From NCBI RefSeq assembly GCF_900105455.1, contig NZ_FNSF01000005.1, positions 558,001-622,000 of the forward strand: 64,000 bases of DNA, given 5' to 3'. Below the pieces are notes generated by a model that was not told where the DNA came from, ran no database searches, and saw only the letters and a program-made list of their open reading frames with translations. The translations under genes and the position numbers were made by a program. Shown here piece after piece: positions 48,767-57,990 of the stretch; within the stretch, counting starts at the first letter, position 1, and the number at the start of each line of letters is the position of its first letter. The DNA comes from Tenacibaculum sp. MAR_2009_124. GTDB lineage: Bacteria > Bacteroidota > Bacteroidia > Flavobacteriales > Flavobacteriaceae.

Positions 48767-51526
48767 TTAGTTATTAATAGTCCAAGAAACAAAATACTGC
48801 GAACCAATTGCTCCAACTCCAGGAGCACTTAAATACTCTTGTCCTGTAAGATTTGTTCCTCCAACTTTAAAGACTGACTTTATTGATGGAACACTATAAT
48901 TTACCTGAGCATCTAATACTGTTCTTGCATCTACAGTACCTTCAAGAAATGTAGATTCCCAATAAAAATCATTTTGCCAACGGGCGCTTATATTGAAACC
49001 AAAGTTTTCGAATAAATTCGGGTGTCCAAATTGTGCCTTTACCTTATGCTCTGGAGTATTAAATCCAGCTTCAAAATCAGGATCAGACGCTTGATCAAAA
49101 TCAAACTTCGACCAAGTATAATTTAAGCTTGCATTAAATCCATTGAATACTTTAGTAGACAACCCCAATCCAACACCGTAAGAACTAACTTCAGCTACAG
49201 AGTTCGTTTTTACACTAAATAAAGCAGACTGATTCCTCAAAGCTCCAAGTAAAGCTGCACTATCATTTTGATCAACACCACTAGGGTCAAGTAAAACCAA
49301 AACATCTTTTGTTGCAATAAAATTATCATACATGTTATAGTAAGCACTCAAATCTATTGACAATTTATTCTTTCCTGTTGGAATGGCGCTACGATATCCA
49401 ACTTCGAAAGCAGTCACCTGTTCAGGACTAACAAGACTGGTATTGACCATTTCAGGACTACCAGTTTCCACTGAATTAGCCGAATAACCTCTTTCAATAG
49501 CATGTCTTGCTGTGACTTCAAATCCATTTACAGTTTTCGTAAATCTATCTAAATTATCAGCCGCTGTACCAATTAAAAAACTAGCTCCAGTATCTAATCC
49601 AATATACTGATCTTGTGTTGTCGGGTTTCTAAACCCTGTTTGAAAAGAAACTCTGAAGTTATGATCCTTTGTTTCACCTGCTGCATAAGCTAAAGAAACA
49701 CGAGGTGAGAAGTTTCCTTCAAAATTTTGAGACTTATCATAACGAATTGAACCTGTAAATTTCAAACGATCGTCCATCATTTTCTTTTGAATTTGGGTGT
49801 ATAAACCAAATTCATTAAAACTAATTGGCCCATCAGAATCAGTATAAATCGTTCCAGAAGAGTTTAAATTATATTGACGAAATGAACCACCAAATTGAAC
49901 CTCTGCCCAATCGATATAATCTCTTAAGTTTAAATTTGCATCTGCATGATAGTAATTTGTATTATCCTTTAACCTAGCACCTGTTGTAACATCTGGGTCG
50001 GCTATAACTTCATTGAAATACCTGTTAAACTCTGCAGAACCAGGTAAAGCCCTTCCATTGTCAGCAACATTTCTAGCTTCTTGATGAATTTGATCTAGAG
50101 ATAAATTTTGAGGATTTCCAGCGAGGCTTATTCCAGCGATAGTACCAATATATTGCCCAAACCAATCTGTATTAGACTTCCATCTATTATTGACATTAAT
50201 AGCAGCAAAACGAGTATCGTATGAATCTCCTGCATCTTCTCCTGCATAATATCCTCTAACAAAAAAGTTCTTTCCTCTAACTTCCAATTTATGTTGCTCC
50301 ATAAAAAAGTTTCTAAGGCTATATCTATTCAGTCCTTGATAAATAGTGTTACCTGTTCCAAACTTCGAGTTCCAAATAAATTCTAAGCGGTCATTACCTA
50401 AAGGTCTGTAATGTAGTGCTCCATTAAACTTTATACTTTTAGCACTATAATCAATTAAATCATTCTCATTATACCCAGTTCTACTAACTCTTTGATCTGG
50501 AACAAAACCAAGCCCACCTGAAGCGTCTCTAATATTAGTCGCAACTTCATCACCATAAACATTCACCCCATCATAAACTATGTCTGAGTTCAGATTTCCA
50601 ATTTCTCTAAATCCAGGCTTATAAGTTCTACCAACTCCATTTGTATTTCTATAATCAGTTGCATGCCACTCTTCACCAGTGAAATGATTAAAACTAACCT
50701 TCGCTGCAAATTTATCGTCAAACACATGAGCTAATCTTATACCTACATCGTAAAAACCGTTATCACCTGCTGCTTCTTGACTTGTTATACCTGTTTTGAA
50801 ACCAACACTGATGCCTTGATCATCAAATGGACTTTTACTACGCATTAACATAATACCATTAAACGCATTTGCTCCATAAAGAGCTGATGCCGCACCTGGC
50901 AAAACTTCAACACTTTGAACATCCAGTTCCGACATTCCTAATAGGTTCCCTACTGCGAAATTAAGAGCTGGTGAAGCGTTATCCATTCCATCAACTAGCT
51001 GGATAAATCTTTCATTTCCAAAAGTAGCAAACCCTCTAGTATTCACAGATTTAAATGTTAACCCTCCGGAATTAATGTCGACGCCTTTCAAATTTTCGAT
51101 AGCGTCATAATATGAAGCAGAAGCCGTATTTTTAATTGCTCTCGAATCAAATCTTTCGATAGTAACTGGAGATTCCATAATACGTTCAGGAGTTCTTGAA
51201 GCAGAAACTACTACTTCGTCTAAAGAAGTTGCATTTTCTGATAAGCTCACTTCAACTGCTTGATTGTTTTTCGTTATCTCAACCGATTTCGTTTGATAAC
51301 CAATTAAAGAGACTTCAATTGTAAAAGGAGGGGTGTCTGTAACAGTTAATATAAATTTTCCATCAAAATCTGTAGTTGTCCCTACAGCTTTTCTTGAAAC
51401 TTTGATATTAGCTCCTGGAAGAGGACCTCCCAGTGTTGCGTCACTCACAGTACCAGTAATTGTTGTTTGCGAAAACATCAAACTACTGCATAGTGCAAAT
51501 GCAACTAGTAATAATCTATTCATCAT
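48767..51526 (-). CDS. TonB-dependent outer-membrane receptor, paired with the SGNH hydrolase
   Basis: 919 residues from the first of two ATGs at 51526/51523 (LLLVAFALCSSLMFSQ signal peptide). It has a carboxypeptidase-D-like regulatory domain (TITGTVSDATLGGPLPGANI), plug (VVSASRTPERIMESPVTIER, TRGFATFGNERF, VEVLPGAASALYGANAFNG) and beta barrel ending YFVSWTINN. It is a close paralog of the receptor at 8800, sharing the plug motif and the barrel end. No SusD partner. Operon with the SGNH lipoprotein. The upstream 270 bp hold its promoter; TATTTTG, one base short of the -7 consensus, is seen on the minus strand. Confidence 0.95.
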   Translation of the reverse strand: MMNRLLLVAFALCSSLMFSQTTITGTVSDATLGGPLPGANIKVSRKAVGTTTDFDGKFILTVTDTPPFTIEVSLIGYQTKSVEITKNNQAVEVSLSENATSLDEVVVSASRTPERIMESPVTIERFDSRAIKNTASASYYDAIENLKGVDINSGGLTFKSVNTRGFATFGNERFIQLVDGMDNASPALNFAVGNLLGMSELDVQSVEVLPGAASALYGANAFNGIMLMRSKSPFDDQGISVGFKTGITSQEAAGDNGFYDVGIRLAHVFDDKFAAKVSFNHFTGEEWHATDYRNTNGVGRTYKPGFREIGNLNSDIVYDGVNVYGDEVATNIRDASGGLGFVPDQRVSRTGYNENDLIDYSAKSIKFNGALHYRPLGNDRLEFIWNSKFGTGNTIYQGLNRYSLRNFFMEQHKLEVRGKNFFVRGYYAGEDAGDSYDTRFAAINVNNRWKSNTDWFGQYIGTIAGISLAGNPQNLSLDQIHQEARNVADNGRALPGSAEFNRYFNEVIADPDVTTGARLKDNTNYYHADANLNLRDYIDWAEVQFGGSFRQYNLNSSGTIYTDSDGPISFNEFGLYTQIQKKMMDDRLKFTGSIRYDKSQNFEGNFSPRVSLAYAAGETKDHNFRVSFQTGFRNPTTQDQYIGLDTGASFLIGTAADNLDRFTKTVNGFEVTARHAIERGYSANSVETGSPEMVNTSLVSPEQVTAFEVGYRSAIPTGKNKLSIDLSAYYNMYDNFIATKDVLVLLDPSGVDQNDSAALLGALRNQSALFSVKTNSVAEVSSYGVGLGLSTKVFNGFNASLNYTWSKFDFDQASDPDFEAGFNTPEHKVKAQFGHPNLFENFGFNISARWQNDFYWESTFLEGTVDARTVLDAQVNYSVPSIKSVFKVGGTNLTGQEYLSAPGVGAIGSQYFVSWTINN

Positions 51527-51865
51527 AATTGTGTAAAATAATTTGTTAACTAAACGCAAAATACGATTTTTTTTGATTTTCTAATTATTTGTGTTAAATT
51601 TTATTAAAACCTCTATATTTTCTTAGTGCCTCGTATAAATTTTAACATAACTTCATTAAACTCCTTTAACTCAATGACAAATTCGTAATCTCAACGAGAC
51701 GATTTAAAATTTGATCAAACATGCATTTTTCACTTTAACCATAATGGTCCTATTCAGAAGCAAGAAAATGTTAGATTTTATTGTGCTTTCAATTCTCATA
51801 ACGAAGTTCTAAAGGATAATTTGGCTTAAATGAAAATACATTTTCAAAATGTGTTTTACAAATTG

Positions 51866-51873
51866 TACATTTG
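51866..51873 (+). promoter_or_regulatory. -7 box upstream of ribF
   Basis: TACATTTG fits TAnnTTTG. It lies within the 5' extension from the ATG at 51830 and before the TTG at 51893, which supports the downstream start. Confidence 0.6.
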
Positions 51874-51892
51874 TAAAAATTTATATTGTAAA

Positions 51893-52831
51893 TTGGAAGT
51901 AACCCATTCTATTTTTGATTTTAACCCCTCTCAAAAAACATATGTTACCATTGGGACTTTTGATGGAGTTCATATTGGTCATCAGAAAATTATTAAGAAA
52001 TTAATTGAGGATGCCAAATTGAGTAATAAGAAATCTGTTGTTCTTACTTTCTTTCCTCATCCGAGAATGGTACTTCAACAAGATGTTACTATTCAACTAA
52101 TTAACACGATTCAGGAAAGGACTCAACAATTAGAAAGCTTAGGTTTAGATTACCTCATCATTCATCCGTTTGACAGAGAGTTTTCTCGTCTTACGGCCTT
52201 GGATTTTGTAAGAGATGTTCTTGTAAACAAATTGAACATTGATAAGTTAATTATAGGGTATGATCATCATTTTGGAAAAAACAGAGAAGGAAATATAGAG
52301 CAGTTAACCGAGTATTCACATTTATATGACTTCAATGTTGAAGAAATTCCTGCTCAGGACATTGATGATGTTTCAGTTAGTTCAACAAAGATAAGAAACG
52401 CTCTTTTGGATGGTCAATTAAAGGTAGCTAATAATTATTTAGGCTATAATTTCAGCTTATCGGGTAAAATTGTATCTGGAGAACAGTTAGGACAAAAAAT
52501 AGGTTTTCCAACAGCAAACATTCATATTGAAGAAGACTACAAACTAATTCCAAAAACTGGAGCATATGTTGTGAAGTCTACTGTAAATAGCCAATTAATT
52601 TTTGGAATGATGAATATTGGAGTTAGACCTACAGTTAACGGAAATAATAGAACTATTGAAGTACATTTTTTTGATTTCGACGCTAATATTTATCATCAAC
52701 AAATTACAGTTGAATTACTTTACTTTTTAAGAGATGAACAAAAGTTTAACTCGGTAAATGAACTAAAAGAACAATTAGAAAAAGACAAAAGAAATGCAGG
52801 CGAATTTTTAAAAAGTTACGCCAACTTCTAA
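51893..52831 (+). CDS. ribF: Bifunctional riboflavin kinase/FAD synthetase
   Basis: Makes FMN and then FAD from riboflavin. About 312 residues from a TTG at 51893 (LEVTHSIFDFNPS), which matches the family length and N-terminus; the in-frame ATG at 51830 would add 21 residues without family support. The nucleotidyltransferase domain has VTIGTFDGVHIGHQKII, FFPHPRMVL, and IGYDHHFGKNREGN, with VSSTKIRNALLDG. The flavokinase domain has GKIVSGEQLGQKIGFPTANI. No gene of riboflavin synthesis is adjacent. Confidence 0.95.
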   Translation: MEVTHSIFDFNPSQKTYVTIGTFDGVHIGHQKIIKKLIEDAKLSNKKSVVLTFFPHPRMVLQQDVTIQLINTIQERTQQLESLGLDYLIIHPFDREFSRLTALDFVRDVLVNKLNIDKLIIGYDHHFGKNREGNIEQLTEYSHLYDFNVEEIPAQDIDDVSVSSTKIRNALLDGQLKVANNYLGYNFSLSGKIVSGEQLGQKIGFPTANIHIEEDYKLIPKTGAYVVKSTVNSQLIFGMMNIGVRPTVNGNNRTIEVHFFDFDANIYHQQITVELLYFLRDEQKFNSVNELKEQLEKDKRNAGEFLKSYANF

Positions 52832-52928
52832 TTAATTAAATTATTAAATAAATCCCCCTTTATTCTTAAACCTCTTGAATTAGCTTTTGACGTAACTATC
52901 AAACAAAGTTAATCGTTTTAAAGTCTTT

Positions 52929-52950
52929 ATAATGACACATTTGTCATTAT
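52929..52950. promoter_or_regulatory. Inverted repeat, candidate operator for the XRE regulator
   Basis: ATAATGACA, spacer CATT, TGTCATTAT: perfect 9-bp arms, 40 bp upstream of the HTH gene start at 52991. Operator-like spacing for a dimeric repressor. Autoregulation is an inference. Confidence 0.5.
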
Positions 52951-52990
52951 GTAATTCATATGTTTTTAAGAATTTGTATCAAAAAAAAGA

Positions 52991-53218
52991 ATGATACTGT
53001 CAAAAGAGGAGATAACTTTAAAAAAGATTGCCCTTTGCGTTAAAATTCTACGAGATGAGTACAATGTAACTTTGAGTGAATTTTATATTGACACTGGGAT
53101 TCATTTAGCGAGAATAGAACAAGGCAAAACAAATATTACTATTTCTACGCTACACAAGATATGTGAATACTTTAATATCACCCTATCTGACTTCTTCATG
53201 ATGATGGAAGAAATTTAG
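52991..53218 (+). CDS. XRE-family helix-turn-helix regulator
   Basis: 75 residues, essentially one Cro/C1-type DNA-binding domain: TLKKIALCVKILRDEYNVTL, then LSEFYIDTGIHLARIEQGKT with the recognition helix around IHLARIEQ, then TLHKICEYFNITLSDFFMM. No ligand-binding domain. It stands alone between ribF and serS with a candidate operator just upstream. No toxin gene is adjacent, so it is not an obvious antitoxin. Confidence 0.88.
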   Translation: MILSKEEITLKKIALCVKILRDEYNVTLSEFYIDTGIHLARIEQGKTNITISTLHKICEYFNITLSDFFMMMEEI

Positions 53219-53231
53219 TCGTATCAAGCCA

Positions 53232-53262
53232 TTGCTTAAATCTATTACTTCCGTTATCTTTG
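53232..53262 (+). promoter_or_regulatory. serS promoter
   Basis: TTG at 53232-53234, 20 bp, then TATCTTTG at 53255-53262. The -7 box is exact and the -33 spacing is within one base of the usual 19. It lies 21 bp before the serS ATG. Confidence 0.7.
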
Positions 53263-53283
53263 CTCTTCTTAAAAAAATAAAAG

Positions 53284-54558
53284 ATGTTACAAATTCAGTT
53301 TATTAGAGAAAACAAACAAACTGTTTTAGAAGGGCTTGCAAAACGTAATTTTGCAGATGCTGAAACAATTATTGATCACGTTTTAAATACAGATGAAACC
53401 AGAAGATCAACACAGGTTTTATTAGACAATGTATTGGCCGAATCTAATAAACTGTCCAAGGAAATAGGCGCCCTTTTCAAATCTGGAGAAGTTCAAAAAG
53501 CGAATTTAATCAAGGAAAAAACGGGGCAGCTAAAGCAGGAGTCAAAAGAGCTTACAGAAAAGTTAAGTGCTGCTTCAGACGAGCTTCAAAATTTATTATA
53601 TCAGATTCCAAATGTACCTCATGCTTCTGTAGTTGCAGGAAAAAATGAAGAAGATAATGAAGAAATTTACAAAGAAGGAACGATTCCTGATCTTGGAAAA
53701 GCGGCATTACCTCACTGGGAGCTTGCAAAGAAGTATGACATTATCGATTTTGATTTAGGAGCCAAAGTAACCGGGGCAGGTTTTCCGATTTATAAAGGAA
53801 AAGGAGCGAGATTACAACGTGCTTTAATTTCATATTTTTTAGATAAAAACACAGATGCTGGCTACACAGAAGTTCAAGTACCTCATTTGATTAATGAAGC
53901 TTCAGGATATGGAACTGGTCAATTGCCAGATAAGGAAGGACAAATGTATCATGTTACTGTTGATGATTTATATCTAATTCCTACGGCTGAAGTTCCAATA
54001 ACAAATATGTTCAGAGGTAATTTATTAAAAGAGGCTGATTTACCAAAGGCTTTTACTGGGCATACACCTTGTTTTAGAAGAGAAGCGGGCAGCTATGGAG
54101 CACATGTAAGAGGTTTAAATAGGTTACACCAATTTGATAAAGTTGAAATAGTAAGAGTAGAACATCCTGATAATTCGTATAATGCTTTAGATGGAATGGT
54201 TGAGCATATTAAGGATATTTTGAGGGAATTAAAATTACCCTACAGAATTTTACGTTTGTGTGGCGGAGATACTGGTTTTACCTCAGCACTAACATTCGAT
54301 TTTGAATTATATTCAACAGCACAAGAACGCTGGTTAGAAATTAGCTCTGCTTCAAATTTTGAAACATATCAGGCTAATAGATTAAAATTACGTTTTAAAA
54401 ACAAAGAAGGAAAGAGTCAATTCGCACACACTTTAAATGGTAGTTCATTAGCATTGCCAAGAGTGTTAGCAGGAATACTCGAAAATTATCAAACGGAAGA
54501 TGGTATAAAAATTCCTGAAGTGTTAGTTCCTTATTGTGGTTTCGATATTATCGATTAA
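53284..54558 (+). CDS. serS: Serine--tRNA ligase
   Basis: Charges tRNA-Ser. 424 residues. The N-terminal coiled-coil arm (about 30-110, rich in Lys/Glu/Leu) binds the long variable arm. The class II core has TAEVPITNMFRG, motif 2 PCFRREAGSYGAHVRGLNRLH, and motif 3 LNGSSLALPRVLAGILENYQ. The start agrees with the family (MLQIQFIRENKQTVLEGLAK). Monocistronic, with a promoter and a bidirectional terminator. Confidence 0.98.
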   Translation: MLQIQFIRENKQTVLEGLAKRNFADAETIIDHVLNTDETRRSTQVLLDNVLAESNKLSKEIGALFKSGEVQKANLIKEKTGQLKQESKELTEKLSAASDELQNLLYQIPNVPHASVVAGKNEEDNEEIYKEGTIPDLGKAALPHWELAKKYDIIDFDLGAKVTGAGFPIYKGKGARLQRALISYFLDKNTDAGYTEVQVPHLINEASGYGTGQLPDKEGQMYHVTVDDLYLIPTAEVPITNMFRGNLLKEADLPKAFTGHTPCFRREAGSYGAHVRGLNRLHQFDKVEIVRVEHPDNSYNALDGMVEHIKDILRELKLPYRILRLCGGDTGFTSALTFDFELYSTAQERWLEISSASNFETYQANRLKLRFKNKEGKSQFAHTLNGSSLALPRVLAGILENYQTEDGIKIPEVLVPYCGFDIID

Positions 54559-54579
54559 TTCAATAAAGAAGATATAAAA

Positions 54580-54617
54580 AAACAAAAGGTAAGTTTCTGT
54601 AGAAACTTACCTTTTCA
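54580..54617. terminator. Bidirectional terminator between serS and the 47-residue protein gene
   Basis: AAAAGGTAAGTTTCT, two-base loop, AGAAACTTACCTTTT, with an A-run at the left side. It contains the stop codon region of the minus-strand gene at its edge. Confidence 0.88.
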
Positions 54618-54758
54618 GTTTGCAATTACTGCAACCATTAACTTCTTATATCTATTCATTTCTAAAAGAGCATCAAAATACTGAGGTATTTGTCCTTTTC
54701 TCATAAATTCATTTGCTCTTTCTTTTGCCGATTCGTATTGTCTTGATAAAGTTTTCAT
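54615..54758 (-). CDS. Conserved 47-residue protein
   Basis: From the ATG at 54758: MKTLSRQYESAKERANEFMR, then KGQIPQYFDALLEMNRYKKL and MVAVIAN. It is a small, helical, charged protein. I recall near-identical short proteins next to serS in other flavobacteria, which supports it as real. The longer in-frame start (54854) adds a hydrophobic stretch without support. Function unknown. Confidence 0.7.
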   Translation of the reverse strand: MKTLSRQYESAKERANEFMRKGQIPQYFDALLEMNRYKKLMVAVIAN

Positions 54759-54964
54759 TTGTGTATGATTTAGTTGTGTTAAATAGAAAACAAAGTTCAT
54801 GCCAAAAAATATTTTTAAAAAATAACAAGTACCAATACCATTCCAACTTTTCATACTGAATTTTGTTATAAAATATTTAAAAAGGAAGTAACCCTTTGAT
54901 AATAGGTCTTTTTTTAAGATTTTTGTGTTACTGGTGTTCCATAAAATTCATTAGTACCATTTTA

Positions 54965-56740
54965 ATGAAAAAAAATATAGCCTTTCTCTTTTTGTTTTTT
55001 CTTTGTTCTTTTTCTTTTGCTCAAAAGAACAATTTTATCATTGCTGAAAATTATTTCAGAAATAATGAATTTAAAAAAGCCATTCAGCTTTATAAAGGAT
55101 TGTACAAAAAAAGCCCATACAATACCACCTATTTAAAGCGATTAGTTACTTGCTATCAAGAAACCAATCAATTTTCTTTAGTTGAAAACCTTGTTACTGA
55201 AAAAATAAAACGATTTCCAAAGCAAACTTTTTTGCTAGTTGTATTAGGACATAATTTTGAAAGGCAGCAGCTTTCTGAAAAGGCTGATGAATACTATAAA
55301 AAGGCATTAGAAACAATAAAAAGCAACCGTGGTTATGGCAGTGTAACTGCCAATCTTTTTAAAGAGTATAACAAGCTAGATTATGCTATTGAAGCCTATA
55401 CTGGGGTTATGGAACAAAACCCTAAAGCCAATTTTGGATTTCAACTAGCTCAAATTTATGGTGAAAAGGGTGATTTTGAAAAAATGTTTGAATCGTATGT
55501 CGATTTGGTTGATAAAAACGAAAACTTTGTCAACAATGTAAAACGTTATGCAAACCGATATATTACTGAAGAACCTGAAAACGAAAACAACATTTTATTC
55601 AAGAGAGCATTGTTAAAAAAATCAATTAGCAAACCAAAGAACATATGGAACAACTTACTTGCATGGCTTTTTATTAAACAAAAACAATATCAAAAAGCAC
55701 TTATTCAATATAAAGCTTTACTAGCCCGTAATGCCGATCATTTGTCAAGTGTAAAAGAACTAGGAAAAATTGCTTATGACAATTTAGATTATGAGACAGC
55801 CAAAGACTGTTTCAACTTAGTTATTGAAAAAACAAATTATGAAAGCGATAAGTTTCATGCCATTTACATGAACCTAATTATTGATATTGCTAATAAAGAA
55901 CAGAATTTGGATGCCAAGTTTAGAGAAGTTTTTGAACAATTTGGAACCAATAGAAAAACGATATACATACAACTAGCTTACGCCGATTTTTTAACTTTTC
56001 AGCGCAGTAACCCAGAGAAAGCCATTTTGGTGTTGGAAAAAGCACTAAAATTGGCAGGTTCAAAATTTGCCAAGGCCTCTGTTAAACTAAAATTAGGTGA
56101 GGTTCTTGTATTTACCAGAAAGTTTAACAAGGCTTTAATTTATTTTTCTCAGGTTCAAACAAAGTTTAAAAATCATGAATTAGCGCAAGAAGCCCGCTTT
56201 AAAGTAGCGCAAACATCTTATTTTAATAGCGATTTCACATGGGCGAAAGCACAACTTAAAATATTAAAAGGATCGGCAACCCAACTCATTGCAAATGATG
56301 CTACCGAGCTATTTTTAACTATTTCTGACAACCAACCTTCTGATAGTATTCCTTCGGGATTAAAAGAATATGCCAAAGCGGATTTACTTGCCTATCAAAA
56401 TAAAAATGATGCCGCTATTGCTATTTTATCTGAAGTCATTTCAAACTTCAAAAATCAACCAATAGAAGATGAGGCTTTATTCAAGCAGGCTGAACTTTAT
56501 GTAAAAAAAGAGAATTTTACTGAGGCAATTTCTAACTTTGAAAAAGTTCTATTGTTAAACCCAGAAGGAGTTTTAATTGATAATAGTTTGTATGCTTTAG
56601 CAGAACTATACAACACAAAATTAAATAATCCGAAAAAGGCCTCAGAATACTACCAAAAGATTATTTTTGACCACGCTTCGAGCATCTATTTAGTAGACTC
56701 AAGAAGAAAGTATAGAAAATTAAGAGGCGACGACATTTAA
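54965..56740 (+). CDS. Exported tetratricopeptide-repeat protein
   Basis: 591 residues from the ATG at 54965 (MKKNIAFLFLFFLCSFSFAQ, a clear signal peptide); the in-frame ATG at 54896 precedes it but would mask the signal. The rest is a string of TPR-like helical pairs, e.g. AENYFRNNEFKKAIQLYKGL, YYKKALETIKSN, YETAKDCFNLVIEK, and the closing EALFKQAELYVKKENFTEAI. A periplasmic scaffold for protein interactions is likely; the target is unknown. It heads the series TPR, DUF4286, rsmA, mgtE, a gene order typical of the family. Confidence 0.88.
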   Translation: MKKNIAFLFLFFLCSFSFAQKNNFIIAENYFRNNEFKKAIQLYKGLYKKSPYNTTYLKRLVTCYQETNQFSLVENLVTEKIKRFPKQTFLLVVLGHNFERQQLSEKADEYYKKALETIKSNRGYGSVTANLFKEYNKLDYAIEAYTGVMEQNPKANFGFQLAQIYGEKGDFEKMFESYVDLVDKNENFVNNVKRYANRYITEEPENENNILFKRALLKKSISKPKNIWNNLLAWLFIKQKQYQKALIQYKALLARNADHLSSVKELGKIAYDNLDYETAKDCFNLVIEKTNYESDKFHAIYMNLIIDIANKEQNLDAKFREVFEQFGTNRKTIYIQLAYADFLTFQRSNPEKAILVLEKALKLAGSKFAKASVKLKLGEVLVFTRKFNKALIYFSQVQTKFKNHELAQEARFKVAQTSYFNSDFTWAKAQLKILKGSATQLIANDATELFLTISDNQPSDSIPSGLKEYAKADLLAYQNKNDAAIAILSEVISNFKNQPIEDEALFKQAELYVKKENFTEAISNFEKVLLLNPEGVLIDNSLYALAELYNTKLNNPKKASEYYQKIIFDHASSIYLVDSRRKYRKLRGDDI

Positions 56741-56781
56741 TTAACTCATGCTTAGATTATTTCTTGTACCAATGTACTCTT

Positions 56782-56789
56782 TATCTTTG
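56782..56789 (+). promoter_or_regulatory. -7 box of the DUF4286-rsmA-mgtE operon
   Basis: TATCTTTG fits TAnnTTTG, 20 bp before the ATG at 56810. Confidence 0.7.
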
Positions 56790-56809
56790 CATTTTCACCA
56801 TATTTAAAT

Positions 56810-57139
56810 ATGTACATATACAACGTTACTTTAAACGTAGATGATAGCATTCACGATGAATGGTTAGTTTGGATTGAAAAACATATTCCTGAAGTTTTAG
56901 CAACGGGTCACTTTTTGAGTGCAAGAATGACTCAGGTTTTAGTTGAAGAAGAAATGGGAGGAACTACGTATTCTATTCAATACAGTGCTAAAAACCGAGA
57001 AGATTTAGACAACTATTATAAGTTTAGTGCCGAGAAATTAAGAAGTGATGGTCTGAAAAAATTTGCGGATAAAGTGCTTGCTTTTAGAACAGAACTGAAA
57101 GTTATTAAGGAGTTTTATCCGGTCGCAAACAATAACTAA
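56810..57139 (+). CDS. DUF4286 family protein
   Basis: 109 residues with the family pattern: MYIYNVTLNVDDSIHDEWLV, WIEKHIPEVLATGHFLSARM, and YSIQYSAKNREDLDNYY. It resembles a ferredoxin-like (dimeric alpha-beta barrel) small protein. No function known. First gene of an operon with rsmA (38 bp gap) and mgtE, with its own promoter. Confidence 0.9.
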   Translation: MYIYNVTLNVDDSIHDEWLVWIEKHIPEVLATGHFLSARMTQVLVEEEMGGTTYSIQYSAKNREDLDNYYKFSAEKLRSDGLKKFADKVLAFRTELKVIKEFYPVANNN

Positions 57140-57177
57140 AGGGATACAAAACACCTTTTAAATAGGAACTGATAGCA

Positions 57178-57990
57178 ATGAGTGTAAGAGCAAAAAAACA
57201 TCTAGGACAACATTTTTTAACCGATGAAAATATAGCAAGGAAAATAGCTGATTCTTTAACAGAAAATGGCTATGACAATGTTTTAGAAATAGGTCCAGGA
57301 ATGGGAGTTCTTACCAAGTATCTTCTGGAAAAAAAGCCAAAGGTAACTGTTATGGAATTAGATTCAGAATCGGTTACGTATTTGCAAGAAACATTTCCTT
57401 TAGAACATATTAAGCTAAACACCTCCGCTGAAAAGTTTACCATTATTGAAGGTGATTTTTTAAAACAAGACTTACAAGCTACCTTTTCAGGTAAACAAGT
57501 AGCCATTATTGGTAACTTCCCTTATAACATTTCTTCTCAAATCGTATTTAAAGCCATTGAAAAACGTGAATTCGTTCCTGAGTTTTCAGGAATGTTTCAA
57601 AAAGAAGTGGCACAACGAATTGCTGAGAAAAAAGGAAGTAAAACCTACGGAATATTATCGGTGCTTACTCAAGCTTTTTTTGATGTAGAATATTTATTTA
57701 CAGTACCACCCACTGTTTTCAATCCGCCTCCAAAAGTTGATTCGGGAGTTATCAGACTCATTCGAAAAGAGAACTATACACTTCCGGTTGATGAAACTTT
57801 ATTTTTCAGAGTTGTAAAAACAGCATTTAACCAACGAAGAAAAATGCTTCGTTCGAGTTTAAAATCATTTAATCTTTCGGTCACTTTAAAAGAAGACCCT
57901 ATATTTGCTATGCGTCCTGAACAATTATCAGTACAGGATTTTGTTGATTTAACATCTAAAATAGCAAACAATGGCACTGAAAATCACTAA
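57178..57990 (+). CDS. rsmA: 16S rRNA (adenine1518/1519-N6)-dimethyltransferase
   Basis: Dimethylates two adjacent adenines in helix 45 of 16S rRNA during 30S assembly (also called KsgA). 270 residues. Signatures: [20 protein letters not shown] at the start, motif [17 protein letters not shown], motif [11 protein letters not shown], and the catalytic [13 protein letters not shown]. The C-terminal domain includes [14 protein letters not shown] and the RRKMLRSSL helix. It overlaps mgtE by 20 bp. Confidence 0.97.
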   Translation: MSVRAKKHLGQHFLTDENIARKIADSLTENGYDNVLEIGPGMGVLTKYLLEKKPKVTVMELDSESVTYLQETFPLEHIKLNTSAEKFTIIEGDFLKQDLQATFSGKQVAIIGNFPYNISSQIVFKAIEKREFVPEFSGMFQKEVAQRIAEKKGSKTYGILSVLTQAFFDVEYLFTVPPTVFNPPPKVDSGVIRLIRKENYTLPVDETLFFRVVKTAFNQRRKMLRSSLKSFNLSVTLKEDPIFAMRPEQLSVQDFVDLTSKIANNGTENH

